A DNA stretch of 54,543 nt from Pseudomonas costantinii (GCF_001870435.1 NZ_MDDR01000004.1:113053-167595), one strand, 5' to 3'. Positions 38,570-48,932 are shown, numbered from the stretch's first letter. The notes: generated from the letters alone by a model not told the origin. Program-made: numbers and translations.

Positions 38570-39859
38570 GTGAACCCAACGCCTGTTCTGAACACCTTGC
38601 GCCCCTCGGCTTGTCCGGGGTTGCTGCGTATTGTCCAGGCGTTGGATGGCGGCATTTGTCGGATCAAACTGACCGGTGGTTCGATCAGCACCGTGCAAGC
38701 CCATGCCGTGGCGGACGCGGCCCAGGCCTATGCGGGCGGGGTGATCGAGGCGACCAACCGCGCCAACCTGCAGATTCGCGGGATCGGCGCCGAGCAGGAG
38801 GCCTTGATCGCGATGCTCCTGGCCGCAGACCTTGGTCCGAACAACGCGGCCGGTGACGACGTGCGCAACCTGATGCTCAGCCCCAGCGCCGGGATCGATA
38901 CGCACATGCTATTCGACACCCGCCCGCTGGCCGAGCAGATTCTGGCAACCCTGCAAAATCATCCGCGTTTCCATGAGCTGTCGGCCAAGTTCGCCGTGCA
39001 GTTGGATGGCGGCGAAGCCTTGGCGATGCTCGAACATCACCATGACCTGTGGTTGTCGGCGTTTGAGCAAAAGGGCGAGATTTTATTGGCGTTCGGCCTG
39101 GCGGGTTGCCCGGGGCTGGATGCGCCGTTGGCAGCCGTGCCGCTGGACCAGGGCCATGCATTGGTGGTGGCCGTGCTGGAAGCGTTTCTCGACCTGGCCA
39201 CCCCGGCGCAAACCCGCATGCGCCATCTGGCTGTGGATAACTTACTGAACCAACTCAGCCTGCCGCTACTGCCGATTGACGGCTTCAAACGCCCGGCCAG
39301 TGGCGCTTTGTTGCACCTCGGAACTTATCCACAGCACAAAAAAGATCAGTTCTACGTCGCCGCCGTTGCGCCCTTGGGTCGCCTGGATTCGACAATGCTC
39401 AAGGGCGCTGCACGACTTGCCAGCGAGCATGGCGACGGCACGTTGCGCTTCACGCCCTGGCAGGGCGTGCTGCTGCCCAACGTTAAAAATCCGGGCGCGG
39501 TTACCGACGGCTTGGAGCAACTGGGCTTCCTCTGCTCTGTCGACCAACCCCTGGCGCGCATGATCGCCTGCACTGGCTCAAGCGGCTGCGGCAAAGGCCT
39601 GGCCGATACCAAGGCCGACGCGGTGTTACTGGCCGCCCTGCATCCGGACCCACACGTGCACCTGTCTGGCTGCTCGCGCTCCTGCGCCGCCGCGCATGTC
39701 GCGCCGGTCACCTTGCTGGCGGTGAGCCCCGGCCATTACGACCTCTATTTTCGCGAGGCAGCCCAGCCCGGTTTCGGCCGGCTGCACGCGCGCACTCTTT
39801 CCATTGAAGCGGCGGGCGCCTTGCTGCGCGTTCGCCCACGGAGCAACACCGATGATTGA
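38570..39859 (+). CDS. cobG: Precorrin-3B synthase
   Basis: A 429-residue protein of the nitrite/sulfite reductase family that uses oxygen to make precorrin-3B, which marks the aerobic cobalamin route. The [4Fe-4S]/siroheme-type cysteines are visible in CTGSSGCGKG and LSGCSRSCAAAH near residues 335-375. The start is uncertain: GTG 38570 (VNPTPVLNTLRPSACPG) fits family alignments, and a CATAAT -10-like box at 38533-38538 would place transcription after the alternative ATG at 38513. The end overlaps cobH by 8 bases. Confidence 0.9.
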   Translation: MNPTPVLNTLRPSACPGLLRIVQALDGGICRIKLTGGSISTVQAHAVADAAQAYAGGVIEATNRANLQIRGIGAEQEALIAMLLAADLGPNNAAGDDVRNLMLSPSAGIDTHMLFDTRPLAEQILATLQNHPRFHELSAKFAVQLDGGEALAMLEHHHDLWLSAFEQKGEILLAFGLAGCPGLDAPLAAVPLDQGHALVVAVLEAFLDLATPAQTRMRHLAVDNLLNQLSLPLLPIDGFKRPASGALLHLGTYPQHKKDQFYVAAVAPLGRLDSTMLKGAARLASEHGDGTLRFTPWQGVLLPNVKNPGAVTDGLEQLGFLCSVDQPLARMIACTGSSGCGKGLADTKADAVLLAALHPDPHVHLSGCSRSCAAAHVAPVTLLAVSPGHYDLYFREAAQPGFGRLHARTLSIEAAGALLRVRPRSNTDD

Positions 39860-40478
39860 TTACATCCGCGACGGTCAGGAGATCTATCGCAACTCCTTCG
39901 CCATTATTCGCGCGGAGGCCAAGTTGGACCGCATCCCGGCCGACCTGGAAAAACTCGCGGTGCGGGTGATTCATGCGTGCGGCATGGTCGATGCGATCGA
40001 CGGCCTGCAGTTTTCCGAAGGCGCCGGTAAAGCCGGGCGTGACGCGCTAGCGGCTGGCGCGCCGATTTTGTGTGATGCGCGGATGGTCTCCGAAGGCGTG
40101 ACCCGTGCGCGCCTGCCGGCTAACAACCCAGTGATCTGCACCTTGCGCGACGACAGCGTGCCCGAGCTGGCGCGCGAACTGGGGAATACCCGTTCCGCTG
40201 CGGCGCTGGAACTGTGGCGGCCGCATTTGGAAGGCAGTGTGGTGGTGATCGGCAATGCGCCGACGGCCTTGTTCTACCTACTCGAAATGCTCGACGCCGG
40301 TGCGCCGAAACCGGCGTTGATCCTCGGCTTCCCGGTCGGTTTTGTCGGCGCCGCCGAATCCAAAGCGATGCTCGCCGCCGACAGCCGTGGCGTGCCGTTC
40401 GTGATCATGCAGGGCCGTTTGGGCGGCAGTGCGATGGCCGCCGCAGCGGTCAACGCCTTGGCCACGGAGGTCGAATAA
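39852..40478 (+). CDS. cobH: Precorrin-8X methylmutase
   Basis: A 208-residue enzyme that moves the C-11 methyl group to C-12, giving hydrogenobyrinate. The catalytic histidine is visible as H41 in [12 protein letters not shown]. Other family motifs are DARMVSEGV and [13 protein letters not shown]. The ATG at 39852 lies inside the last codons of cobG, and the stop overlaps the cobI start (TAATG), so cobG-H-I are translationally coupled. Confidence 0.96.
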   Translation: MIDYIRDGQEIYRNSFAIIRAEAKLDRIPADLEKLAVRVIHACGMVDAIDGLQFSEGAGKAGRDALAAGAPILCDARMVSEGVTRARLPANNPVICTLRDDSVPELARELGNTRSAAALELWRPHLEGSVVVIGNAPTALFYLLEMLDAGAPKPALILGFPVGFVGAAESKAMLAADSRGVPFVIMQGRLGGSAMAAAAVNALATEVE

Positions 40479-41209
40479 TGCAGGCGCGCGGACGTTTGAT
40501 TGGCCTGGGCGTAGGCCCCGGTGACCCGGAACTGATCACCCTCAAGGCTCTGCGCCTGCTGCGTGAGTCGCCGGTGGTGGCGTACTTCGTGGCCAAGGGT
40601 AAGAAGGGCAACGCCTTCGGCATCATCGAGGACCACCTGGTGCCGCAACAGACGCTGATGCCGCTGGTGTATCCGGTGACGACGGAAGTGCTGCCGGCGC
40701 CGCTGTCGTACGAGCAAGTGATCAGCGATTTCTATGACACTGCCAGCCTGGATGTCGCCGCTCACCTCGACGCCGGCCGTGATGTGGCGGTGATTTGCGA
40801 AGGTGACCCGTTCTTCTACGGCTCCTACATGTATTTGCACGACCGCTTGGCTGAGCGCTACGACGCTCAGGTCATCCCCGGCGTTTGCTCGATGTTGGGT
40901 GGCGCCTCGGTACTGGGTGCGCCGTTGGTGTATCGCAATCAGAGCCTGTCGGTGTTGTCGGGCGTATTGCCCCATGACGACCTCAAGCGCCGCTTGGCGG
41001 ACGCAGACGCGGCGGTGATCATGAAGCTCGGTCGCAACTTCCCCAAGGTGCGCCAGGTGCTGGAAGAACTCGGTTTGGCCGACCGCGCGCTGTATGTGGA
41101 GCGTGCGACCATGGCCAATCAGAAAATCGTACCGCTGGACCAGGTGGAGCCGATGTCGTCACCGTACTTCTCGCTGATCATCGTTCCGGGCGAAAGGTGG
41201 CAAGGTTGA
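40478..41209 (+). CDS. cobI: Precorrin-2 C20-methyltransferase
   Basis: A 243-residue tetrapyrrole methylase that methylates precorrin-2 at C-20 to precorrin-3A. Motifs are [20 protein letters not shown] at the SAM site near the start, [20 protein letters not shown] near residue 107, and [19 protein letters not shown] near 138. The ATG at 40478 overlaps the cobH stop. Its TGA shares a base with the cobJ ATG (TGATG at 41207-41211). Confidence 0.96.
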   Translation: MQARGRLIGLGVGPGDPELITLKALRLLRESPVVAYFVAKGKKGNAFGIIEDHLVPQQTLMPLVYPVTTEVLPAPLSYEQVISDFYDTASLDVAAHLDAGRDVAVICEGDPFFYGSYMYLHDRLAERYDAQVIPGVCSMLGGASVLGAPLVYRNQSLSVLSGVLPHDDLKRRLADADAAVIMKLGRNFPKVRQVLEELGLADRALYVERATMANQKIVPLDQVEPMSSPYFSLIIVPGERWQG

Positions 41210-42846
41210 TGAGCCCGGCGATTGTCATTCTGGGCCAGGGTAGCCTGGCGACTGCGCGCACGATCCAACAGGTTTACCCCGGCGCGTTGATCCACGGCCT
41301 GGCCGGCCGGGTTGAAGGTGCAGACCACGCCTACAGTGAGTTCGGCGCGACCTTGCGTCAGTTGTACCAGCAAGGCACGCCGCTGATTGCACTGTGCGCT
41401 GCGGGCATCGTGATCCGTACCTTGGCGCCACTGCTGCTGGAAAAAGGTGAAGAACCTGCCGTGCTCGCCGTGGCCGAAGACGGTAGCGCTGTGGTGCCGC
41501 TGCTCGGTGGCCTTGGCGGTGTGAATGTCATGGCGCGCGAGATTGCCGCCGCGTTGGGTGTGGCCGCTGCGATTACCACCAGTGGCGAGTTGCGTTTCGG
41601 CACCTGCCTGCTTAATCCGCCGGTAGGTTATGAGCTGGGTGACCTGGAGCTGGGCAAGCGTTTTGTCTCGGACCTGCTGGCCGGCGAAAGCGTGCGCATC
41701 GAAGGCGCGGCGCCCTGGTTGGACCAGGCCAATCTGCCTCAGGACCAACACGCGCATTTAGCGATTCATGTGGGCAGTGCCGACCGCGAACCTGTCGCCA
41801 ACGAGTTGCTGATTTATCCGAAGAACGTGTGCGTCACCTGCAAGCCTGGTGCGCAGTTGGCCGAGCGTGTACGAACGGTGTTGCGTGACGCTGGCATCGC
41901 CCTGCAATCCCTGGCCTGTCTGTTGGCCAGCGACACGCAGATGGCCGAAGCGTCACTGCATGACGCGGCGTTGGAACTGGGTGTACCCGTGCGTTTCGCC
42001 AAGGTGGAGCAAGACGCGGATATCGTTATCAGTGTGGCCGAGCAGCCTTTGGACCTGTCGCAAGTCGGCCGCCCCCGTGGTCGTCTCGCCGTGATTGGTC
42101 TTGGCCCAGGCGCCGCCGAGTTGATGGTCCCGGCCGTGAAGGCTGAACTGGCACGATGCACCGATGTGCTGGGCTATGAAACCTACGTGCGCATGGCCGG
42201 ACCTTTCCGTGACGATCAGGTGCAGCACTGCACCGACAACCGCGAAGAAATGCAGCGCGCTCGCCACGCCTTCGAACTGGCCGCGCAGGGGCGCTCGGTG
42301 GTGGTGGTTTCATCCGGCGACCCCGGCGTGTTTGCCATGGCCGCCGCCGTGATTGAAGCGTTGCACGAGTCGAGTGACCCGGCGTGGCATCAAGTCGACC
42401 TGGAGATCTTGCCGGGCGTCTCGGCCTCCCTGGCTACCGCTGCTCAGGCGGGTGCACCGTTGGGCCATGACTTCTGCGTGATGTCGCTGTCGGACAACCT
42501 CAAACCGTGGGCGATCATCGAAAAACGCCTGGACCTCGCGTCCCAAGCCGACCTGGCGCTGGCGTTCTACAACCCGATCTCGCGTTCGCGGCCTTGGCAA
42601 CTGGGGCGCGCCCTGGAAATCGTCGCGTTACATCGCACACCTGAGACGCCGGTGGTGCTGGGGCGTGATATTGGTCGCCCGGGCCAGACCCTGCGTATCA
42701 CCACGCTGGGGCAACTGACGCCCGAGCAGGTAGACATGCGCACCATGGTGCTGATCGGTTCGTCCACCACCTGCGTGTTCCCGCGCGCCGGTGGTGGTGA
42801 TTGGGTGTACACACCGCGCTGGTATGGCGAAAAACCCGTCTGCTGA
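41209..42846 (+). CDS. cobJ: Precorrin-3B C17-methyltransferase fused to a CbiG/CobE-like domain
   Basis: A 545-residue fusion. Residues 1 to about 285 resemble CbiG: an N-terminal domain (GAGIVIRTLAPLL-like region, VPLLGGLGGVNVMAREIA) and a CbiG-C/CobE-like domain (CVTCKPGAQLAERV, ASDTQMAEASL). From about 290 to 545 it is a CobJ-type tetrapyrrole methylase (RGRLAVIGLGPGAAELM, SSGDPGVFAMAAAV, ILPGVSASLATAAQ) that methylates C-17 with ring contraction. ATG 41209 is preferred; a GTG four codons earlier is in frame but lies inside cobI. It is the last gene of cobGHIJ, followed by a terminator. Confidence 0.95.
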   Translation: MSPAIVILGQGSLATARTIQQVYPGALIHGLAGRVEGADHAYSEFGATLRQLYQQGTPLIALCAAGIVIRTLAPLLLEKGEEPAVLAVAEDGSAVVPLLGGLGGVNVMAREIAAALGVAAAITTSGELRFGTCLLNPPVGYELGDLELGKRFVSDLLAGESVRIEGAAPWLDQANLPQDQHAHLAIHVGSADREPVANELLIYPKNVCVTCKPGAQLAERVRTVLRDAGIALQSLACLLASDTQMAEASLHDAALELGVPVRFAKVEQDADIVISVAEQPLDLSQVGRPRGRLAVIGLGPGAAELMVPAVKAELARCTDVLGYETYVRMAGPFRDDQVQHCTDNREEMQRARHAFELAAQGRSVVVVSSGDPGVFAMAAAVIEALHESSDPAWHQVDLEILPGVSASLATAAQAGAPLGHDFCVMSLSDNLKPWAIIEKRLDLASQADLALAFYNPISRSRPWQLGRALEIVALHRTPETPVVLGRDIGRPGQTLRITTLGQLTPEQVDMRTMVLIGSSTTCVFPRAGGGDWVYTPRWYGEKPVC

Positions 42847-42870
42847 AAACGGCTTGCCGCACGCAAGAAA

Positions 42871-42926
42871 GCTCCGAGTAACGCTGGGTGATTACCTACC
42901 GTTATTCGGGGCTTTTTCTTTTTTTG
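42871..42926 (+). terminator. Rho-independent terminator after cobJ
   Basis: GCTCCGAGTAACG (42871-42883) pairs with CGTTATTCGGGGC (42900-42912) using two wobble pairs, followed by a T-rich tract to 42926. The rest of the gap to 43085 holds nothing recognisable. Confidence 0.85.
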
Positions 42927-43084
42927 TCGATGAAATCCGGAAGGGTTCAGGGGGCGCCTAACAATTGCTGGGTGGCGTATTTCGCAGCGTGCCGGCAAGC
43001 GATGTTTGTCGTCTGGAAAGCTTGCCTGCGGCTGGATTAGTGTGGACACACGCCCCATTTGGGGGTGCTTGTGGAGAACTGAAA

Positions 43085-43864
43085 ATGGAGCGACATCCTA
43101 GAAGGATCATCAATGCAAAAAGGCGCAAGCTGATTGCCGCCTACAAGTTGCCAGGAGCGCCAGGCGTGTACGCCTCATTGCCGACCGATACTGAGGACAA
43201 CAGCAATGCGGCAGTTGTGAACAACGGGGTGATCTCGTTTATCGAGGGCATGTCTGCGCTGAACCGGGAGTACGTCCGCAAGAGCTATCTTCTGGCCAGC
43301 AGCTATGTGAGCGATGTGTTGAAGGTCCACCGGGGTACCGAGGCGTGGTACGACGAATTTATCAAGGTGATGATCAGCTTGGGCTGGCTACCGGTGCGCA
43401 GCAGTTTCGAGCGGGTCTCAAGCTCCGGCAAAGGGTTGACGGTGCAACTGGCGGCACTGAACATCATTGCGGCGATGTTGGCATCGACCTCACTGGCGGG
43501 GTCCCTGCTTGCGACGCTGCCCAAGTTGGCGGCCGATGCGCTGGAGGCCTTGAAGCGGACGCCTGCGTCTTTCGAGTTGTTCAAACGTAATTGTGCGGTA
43601 CACCAAGGCGGCGATTTCGGTTTGGCGTCCTGTGCCGAAACCGATGGCGAAGTGATGATGGTGCTGGTGACTTACAGCTCACACGGCGTGAGCAAACAGG
43701 TGGGGCTGCCGTTTCTGGAGTGGGACAGCTCCTCGTTCGAGGCCTTCAGCGGGCAGACCTGCCTGGTGCTGAATACCTCGGTGGTCAACGAAAAAACCAT
43801 TCGGCTGATGCGCGAAAGCGCGGGTGACAAGGTGCAGTTGGCGATCGCCAAATACCGGATCTAG
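43085..43864 (+). CDS. Orphan 259-residue protein, function unknown
   Basis: I do not recognise this protein. It begins with a basic stretch (MERHPRRIINAKRRKLIAAYKLPG) and contains helix-rich sequence (NREYVRKSYLLASSYVSDVLKVHRGTEAWYDEF). A hydrophobic segment of about 35 residues (LAALNIIAAMLASTSLAGSLLATLPKLAA) lies near residues 120-155, followed by a beta-rich C-terminus with two cysteines. There is no signal peptide, so it may be an amphitropic or pore-forming type, but that is speculation. ATG 43085 has GGAG upstream. It stands alone between the cobJ terminator and the convergent marC-like gene, whose stop it shares (CTAG). Confidence 0.75.
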   Translation: MERHPRRIINAKRRKLIAAYKLPGAPGVYASLPTDTEDNSNAAVVNNGVISFIEGMSALNREYVRKSYLLASSYVSDVLKVHRGTEAWYDEFIKVMISLGWLPVRSSFERVSSSGKGLTVQLAALNIIAAMLASTSLAGSLLATLPKLAADALEALKRTPASFELFKRNCAVHQGGDFGLASCAETDGEVMMVLVTYSSHGVSKQVGLPFLEWDSSSFEAFSGQTCLVLNTSVVNEKTIRLMRESAGDKVQLAIAKYRI

Positions 43865-44457
43865 GGCACCAGGTAACCGCGCACTCCGGTAAAGATAATT
43901 TGTGCGGCCAGGGCGCAGACGAACAATCCCATCAACCGGCTGACAATCTGCAAGCCCTGGTCGCCGAGAATGCGTTCGATACGGTTGGACAAGTACAGCA
44001 CCACGCCCACCGTGAAGCTGGCCAGGGCGATGCTGAGGATCGCGGTGATCTTGTCATCCCAATGGGGCTGGCTGACGCCCATCACCAGCAGTGCGCCGAT
44101 GGTGCCGGGGCCGACCGTGAGGGGAATGGTCAACGGCACGATGGTCACGTCCTGCTGCACGTTGTCGGTTTGCACGGCCGACTTGCCTTGGGCCATGCCC
44201 AGGGCTGAGATAAACAACACGCTGCCGGCGCCGATGCGGAAGGCATCCACGGTGATGCCAAACACACTGAAAATCACCCGGCCAAACAGGTAGAGCAACA
44301 CGCTCGATACCAGCGTCGCCAGCGCCACTTTCCAGGCCAGGCGCCGCCGTTCTTTGCTGGAATAGCCGCGGGTCAGGCTGATAAAGCAGGACAGCACGAA
44401 GAACGGGCTGTAGAGCACCAGCATTTTCAGGTAGACGCTGAATAACACGTGGAGCAT
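43861..44457 (-). CDS. MarC-family integral membrane protein
   Basis: A 198-residue inner-membrane protein with six hydrophobic segments. Family marks are LVLYSPFFVLSCFISLTRGYS near the start and QQDVTIVPLTIPLTVGPGTIGALLVMG in the middle. MarC-type proteins are conserved but their substrate is not firmly known; a multidrug role was withdrawn for E. coli MarC. ATG 44457 gives the normal length. The frame continues upstream through a REP cluster, which I take as chance. Its stop codon overlaps the stop of the convergent orphan gene. Confidence 0.9.
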   Translation of the reverse strand: MLHVLFSVYLKMLVLYSPFFVLSCFISLTRGYSSKERRRLAWKVALATLVSSVLLYLFGRVIFSVFGITVDAFRIGAGSVLFISALGMAQGKSAVQTDNVQQDVTIVPLTIPLTVGPGTIGALLVMGVSQPHWDDKITAILSIALASFTVGVVLYLSNRIERILGDQGLQIVSRLMGLFVCALAAQIIFTGVRGYLVP

Positions 44458-44509
44458 GGAGGCGGCTCGCAGGCTGGGAAGGTCGTGGGGGAGTCTAACA
44501 GTCTCGGAT

Positions 44510-44620
44510 GATCGTTCCCACGCTCTGCGTGGGAATGCCGCTTTGGACGTTCCGCGTCCCGCCCGGAAAGTGACGCAGAGCGTCACAGGATGCATTCCCA
44601 CGCGGAGCGTGGGAACGATC
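44510..44620. repeat. REP hairpin cluster between marC-like gene and retS
   Basis: Same composite palindrome as in the urease operon, outer GATCGTTCCCACGC arms. It ends 5 bases before the retS stop region, so it could form the 3' end of the retS transcript. Confidence 0.9.
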
Positions 44621-44625
44621 ATCGG

Positions 44626-47397
44626 TCAGGAGGGGGCGTGTTCTGGCCGCTGCTGACGCTGCGTCACCCAGAACTCCACCAGCTCACGCAACTGCGACAA
44701 CTCCACCGGCTTGGCCATATGCCCATCCATCCCGGCCTGGCGCGCGCGCTCTTTATGTTCCGAGAGAATGTGTGCGGTCAGCGCCACCACCGGTGTGCGA
44801 ATACGCTGGTGACTGACTTCCCAGGCCCGCAGTTGCTGGGTGGCTGAGAAACCATCGAGGATTGGCATTTCACAGTCCATCAGCACCAGATCGTAACGCT
44901 GGGCTTTCATCGCCTCGAGCGCTTCTTCGCCGTTGCTGGCGGTATCGGGGTTGAGGTTGAGCTTGCCGAGCATGCCGCGAATCACTTTGGTGGAGATGCT
45001 GTTGTCTTCGGCCACCAGGATGCGGAAGTCGTTGGGCACGGTCACCGCGACGGGCGCGCTGAGGGCGGCGCGTGGCTGCACGATGCCTTTGCTGCGTTGG
45101 GTCAGTTCGTCGGCCAGGGTGGTCTTCAGCGTATAGCCGGCGACCGGCTTGGCGAGGATGCGCTTGATCCCGCAGTTGCGCGCGATGATCTTGCTGGGCG
45201 CGTTGCTGATGCCGGTGAGCATGATCAGCAGGATGTCGTGGTTCAGGCTCGGGTCTTCCTTGATCTTCGCCGCCAGTTGCATGCCGGTCATGCCGGGCAT
45301 GTTCTGGTCCAGCAGTACCACGTCGAAGTAGTCGCGCAGGTGCGCTTTGGTGCGCAACAACGCCAAGGCTTCTTTGCCCGAAGGCACGGCACTGACGTTC
45401 AAGCCCCAGGCGGTGCATTGTTGCACCAGCACCTTGCGGCAGGTGTCGTTGTCGTCCACCACCAACACCCGTGCATCTTTGAGTGGGCCGTCGAGGTCGG
45501 AGGTCGGGTGTTCCAGGCGTTCCGGGTCCAGCGGCAGGGTCAGCCACAGGGTGCTGCCCTGGTGGCTGCCGCTCTTGATACCGAACTCGCCGTTCATCAA
45601 CAGGATCAGTTGGCGGGCAATCACCAGGCCCAGGTGGCCGCTCAAGCGGGTGGCCGAGAGGAAGTTCTTGCTGTGCAGTTCGCTGTGCAGCAACGCGTCG
45701 CGTTCGGCGGCTTCCATCGGCAGGCCACTGTCCTGCACGGCAATGCGCAGGCGTGGCTTGGTGCTGCGCTCGTCGAGGGCGACGACGATCAGCACTTCAC
45801 CTTCATCGGTTTTTTGCAGGGCGTTTTCCAGCAGGCTCAACAGTGCCTGGCGCAGGCGCGTGGGGTCACCGCTGATCACCCGGGGCACTTGGGGCTGGAT
45901 AAAGCTGATCAGCTCGACGTTCTGCTGCTCGGCCTTGGCGCGGAAAATACTCAGGCAGTCTTCGATCAGGGCATTGAGGTCGAATTGCACGTCATCCAAC
46001 TCGATCTGCCCGGATTCGAGCTTGGAGATGTCGAGGATTTCGTTGATCAGCGTCAGCAGTTCGTTACCGGCGCTGTGAATGGTTTGAACGTAGTCGCGTT
46101 GTTTAACCGACAACGGCGTGCCCAGCAGCAACTCGGTCATGCCCAGCACGCCGTTCATGGGGGTGCGGATTTCGTGGCTGATCTTCGCCAGGAACTCGGC
46201 CTTGGCGGCAATCTCGGCGTTGCTGGCAGCCAGGTCGCGGCTGAGGCTGAAGCGAGTTTCAACAATTGCACGCTGACGCTCACCCAGGGCCAGGCTCATC
46301 AACAGACCGCTGAGGCAGATAAAGCTCAGCAGGGTGACGATCAAACCTTGCGGTGCAACCAGTGTCAGGCCGAGCAGGGCGGGGAGGATGATCAGCGTAC
46401 CGATGTTGAACACCACCATCGCCGCTACGAACAAGCGCGCAGGGCGGTAGCCTTTTTGCCAGTGATAAGCCGAGATAAACAGCATGCTCAGGCCGGCCAG
46501 GGCTACCAAGGCATAGGTGATGATGTTCAGCGGCAAGGTGTTGACGAATAACAGCAGCAGGCCGCTCAGCACGATCAGCAGGATGTCGGCCATCAGCAGC
46601 TTGTTCAGTGGGTGCGGGCCCAGGGGCATGAAGAAGCGATAGGCAAACATCAGCCCGCACGGCGCGGTCAGCAACAGGGCGAGGTACGCGCCTGGGGTTT
46701 GGATCGCGTGCCAGTTCGGCAGCCACGGCCCCACCAGGTTGAGCAGCAGCGCCAGGCTCAGCATCAACAGCAATTCGCAGGCCGCCAGCCACAGACTGCT
46801 ACGCGAGCGATGGTAGGCGAAGCGCGTGAGGTTATGCAGGATCAGCATCAACAGGACGCCGAACAGCAGGCCGTAGATCAGCGTCTGGTTCTGGTCGGCG
46901 GCGGCCAACACGGCCGGTTCCAGGGTGATGTAGGGGCGCAGTTCGTGTTCCGAGACCAGGCGCAGGTAGACCTCGAGGGGTTTCTGGCTTTGTGGCATCG
47001 GCAGCATGAAGTCGCTGCTGGGCAGAGGGCGTTCGGCCTGGGGCTGGCGCGTGCCCGTGTTTTGTTGTTCCACCAGGGTGTCGCCGTCCAGTACATAGAG
47101 GCTCAGGTGGGACAGGTCCGGGGCGAATACCCGCAGCACTTGCTCGTGCTTGCCGGGTTGTAGCTTGAAACGTACCCACAACGCACCGTCCGGCTCCGCG
47201 GCGGTAATCCGGTCCAGTTCGATGGGGCTGAATTGATTGGTGTAGCGGGCGGAACGGATGTCGCTCAGTTGCAGGTCGGCCTGTTCATCAAGCAATACTG
47301 CCCAGCCACTGCCTTGCGCGGCGGCCTGGGCCGGGAACAAGCAGAGCAGGGTCAGCAGACTGACTGTGAAACCTATGGCGATCCTGAGCCAGCGCAC
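44626..47397 (-). CDS. retS: Hybrid sensor histidine kinase RetS
   Basis: A 923-residue membrane kinase: signal peptide, periplasmic 7TMR-DISMED2 sensor (about 35-170), seven-helix 7TMR-DISM region (about 175-370), histidine kinase with H408 in [12 protein letters not shown], ATPase domain, then two receiver domains with D697 ([10 protein letters not shown]) and D841 ([10 protein letters not shown]). This is the RetS layout. In P. aeruginosa RetS binds GacS and blocks the Gac/Rsm switch between acute virulence and biofilm. Its place beside purD matches P. aeruginosa. The start is GTG 47397, with AAGGG upstream. Confidence 0.92.
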   Translation of the reverse strand: MRWLRIAIGFTVSLLTLLCLFPAQAAAQGSGWAVLLDEQADLQLSDIRSARYTNQFSPIELDRITAAEPDGALWVRFKLQPGKHEQVLRVFAPDLSHLSLYVLDGDTLVEQQNTGTRQPQAERPLPSSDFMLPMPQSQKPLEVYLRLVSEHELRPYITLEPAVLAAADQNQTLIYGLLFGVLLMLILHNLTRFAYHRSRSSLWLAACELLLMLSLALLLNLVGPWLPNWHAIQTPGAYLALLLTAPCGLMFAYRFFMPLGPHPLNKLLMADILLIVLSGLLLLFVNTLPLNIITYALVALAGLSMLFISAYHWQKGYRPARLFVAAMVVFNIGTLIILPALLGLTLVAPQGLIVTLLSFICLSGLLMSLALGERQRAIVETRFSLSRDLAASNAEIAAKAEFLAKISHEIRTPMNGVLGMTELLLGTPLSVKQRDYVQTIHSAGNELLTLINEILDISKLESGQIELDDVQFDLNALIEDCLSIFRAKAEQQNVELISFIQPQVPRVISGDPTRLRQALLSLLENALQKTDEGEVLIVVALDERSTKPRLRIAVQDSGLPMEAAERDALLHSELHSKNFLSATRLSGHLGLVIARQLILLMNGEFGIKSGSHQGSTLWLTLPLDPERLEHPTSDLDGPLKDARVLVVDDNDTCRKVLVQQCTAWGLNVSAVPSGKEALALLRTKAHLRDYFDVVLLDQNMPGMTGMQLAAKIKEDPSLNHDILLIMLTGISNAPSKIIARNCGIKRILAKPVAGYTLKTTLADELTQRSKGIVQPRAALSAPVAVTVPNDFRILVAEDNSISTKVIRGMLGKLNLNPDTASNGEEALEAMKAQRYDLVLMDCEMPILDGFSATQQLRAWEVSHQRIRTPVVALTAHILSEHKERARQAGMDGHMAKPVELSQLRELVEFWVTQRQQRPEHAPS

Positions 47398-47459
47398 GGC
47401 GAAATCCCTTCGTAGGTTGATGCACGGGTTAACTATGCGCGGGGCGCCATGTGTAGGGC

Positions 47460-47476
47460 AAGGGCCTGGGGCCCTT
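47460..47476. other. Short perfect hairpin between purD and retS
   Basis: AAGGGCC and GGCCCTT flank TGG. There is no T-tract on either strand. It lies in the 115-base gap before retS and could act in the leader of retS or as a processing site; nothing more can be said. Confidence 0.35.
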
Positions 47477-47512
47477 ACCTAACCGAACGGATAGCTACTT
47501 AATGGTAGCTGC

Positions 47513-48805
47513 TCAGTTGCTCTCGCCACGTTCGCGGGCAATGGCGCGGTAGCCGATGTCCGTGCGGTAGAAGCAACCTTGCCAGTCGATTTTCGCGGCC
47601 AGCTTGTACGCCTGTTGTTGCGCGGCGTCGACACTGACACCCATCGCGGTGGCGCACAACACACGGCCACCTGCGGTTACAACATTGCCATCCTTGAGCG
47701 CGGTACCCGCATGGAACACCTTGCCTTCCAGCGTAGCAGCCGCGTCCAGACCTTCAATCACATCGCCCTTGGCGTAGTCGGCAGGGTAACCACCGGCCGC
47801 CAGCACAATGCCGACGCTCGGACGTGGGTCCCACTGCGCTTCAACCTTGTCCAGCGCCTGGGCCAGCGCCGCTTCCACCAGCAGCACCAGGCTCGATTGC
47901 AGACGCAGCATCACCGGTTGGGTTTCCGGGTCGCCGAAGCGGCAGTTGAACTCGATGACTTTCGGGTTACCGGCTTTGTCGATCATCAGGCCGGCGTACA
48001 GGAAACCGGTGTACACATTGCCTTCGTCGGCCATGCCACGCACGGTTGGCCAGATCACCAGGTCCATGACGCGCTGGTGCACTTCGCTGGTGACCACTGG
48101 AGCAGGGGAGTAAGCACCCATGCCGCCGGTGTTCGGGCCACTGTCGCCGTCGCCGACGCGTTTGTGGTCTTGGCTGGTCGCCATCGGCAGTACGTTTTTA
48201 CCGTCGACCATCACGATGAAACTGGCTTCTTCGCCGTCGAGGAACTCTTCGATGACGACGCGCGAACCGGCGTCACCAAAGGCGTTGCCGGCGAGCATAT
48301 CGCGCACAGCGTCCTCGGCTTCTTGCAGGGTCATCGCAACGATCACGCCTTTGCCGGCGGCCAGGCCATCGGCCTTGATCACGATCGGCGCACCTTTTTC
48401 ACGCAGGTAAGCCAGGGCTGGCTCGATCTCGGTGAAGTTCTGGTAGTCGGCGGTAGGGATCTTGTGGCGTGCCAGGAAATCCTTGGTGAACGCTTTGGAG
48501 CCTTCCAGCTGTGCAGCGCCGGCGGTAGGGCCGAAGCAATCCAGGCCACGGCTGCGGAACAGGTCCACGACGCCGGCAACCAATGGCACTTCCGGACCGA
48601 CGATGGTCAGGGAGACGTTTTTCTCGGCAAAATCGGCCAATTGCTCAAGGGCCAACACGTCGATGGCGACGTTTTCGCACTTGGCTTCGATAGCGGTACC
48701 GGCGTTGCCTGGGGCGACGAATACTTTCTGGACGCGTGGGTCCTGGGCAACTTTCCAGGCCAGGGCGTGTTCACGGCCACCGCTGCCAATGATCAAAACA
48801 TTCAT
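47513..48805 (-). CDS. purD: Phosphoribosylamine-glycine ligase
   Basis: A 430-residue ATP-grasp enzyme of purine synthesis that joins phosphoribosylamine and glycine to give GAR. Marks are [18 protein letters not shown] at the start, [17 protein letters not shown] near residue 145 and [15 protein letters not shown] near 290. ATG 48805 gives the normal length; the frame extends upstream only through REP sequence. It follows purH on the same strand with a REP cluster between them. Confidence 0.98.
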   Translation of the reverse strand: MNVLIIGSGGREHALAWKVAQDPRVQKVFVAPGNAGTAIEAKCENVAIDVLALEQLADFAEKNVSLTIVGPEVPLVAGVVDLFRSRGLDCFGPTAGAAQLEGSKAFTKDFLARHKIPTADYQNFTEIEPALAYLREKGAPIVIKADGLAAGKGVIVAMTLQEAEDAVRDMLAGNAFGDAGSRVVIEEFLDGEEASFIVMVDGKNVLPMATSQDHKRVGDGDSGPNTGGMGAYSPAPVVTSEVHQRVMDLVIWPTVRGMADEGNVYTGFLYAGLMIDKAGNPKVIEFNCRFGDPETQPVMLRLQSSLVLLVEAALAQALDKVEAQWDPRPSVGIVLAAGGYPADYAKGDVIEGLDAAATLEGKVFHAGTALKDGNVVTAGGRVLCATAMGVSVDAAQQQAYKLAAKIDWQGCFYRTDIGYRAIARERGESN

Positions 48806-48825
48806 TTCAAAAACCTCGTGTGGAG

Positions 48826-48932
48826 GATCGTTCCCACGCTCTGCGTGGGAATGCCTCTTGTGACGCTGCGCGTCACGCTTTGGGACGCGCAGCGTCCCGG
48901 GCTGCATTCCCACGCGGAGCGTGGGAACGATC
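48826..48932. repeat. REP hairpin cluster between purD and purH
   Basis: Composite palindrome with outer GATCGTTCCCACGC arms and inner GTGACGCTGCGCGTCAC arms, filling the purH-purD gap. Confidence 0.9.

Noticed and set aside
44458..44622. N-terminal extension of the MarC-like protein through the REP cluster
   Set aside because: The added residues encode REP sequence ([11 protein letters not shown]), which is found in the same form before purD; the family begins at MLHVLFSVYLK.
45097..46551. Open frame opposite retS
   Set aside because: Antisense shadow of retS; Gln/His-rich with no domain.
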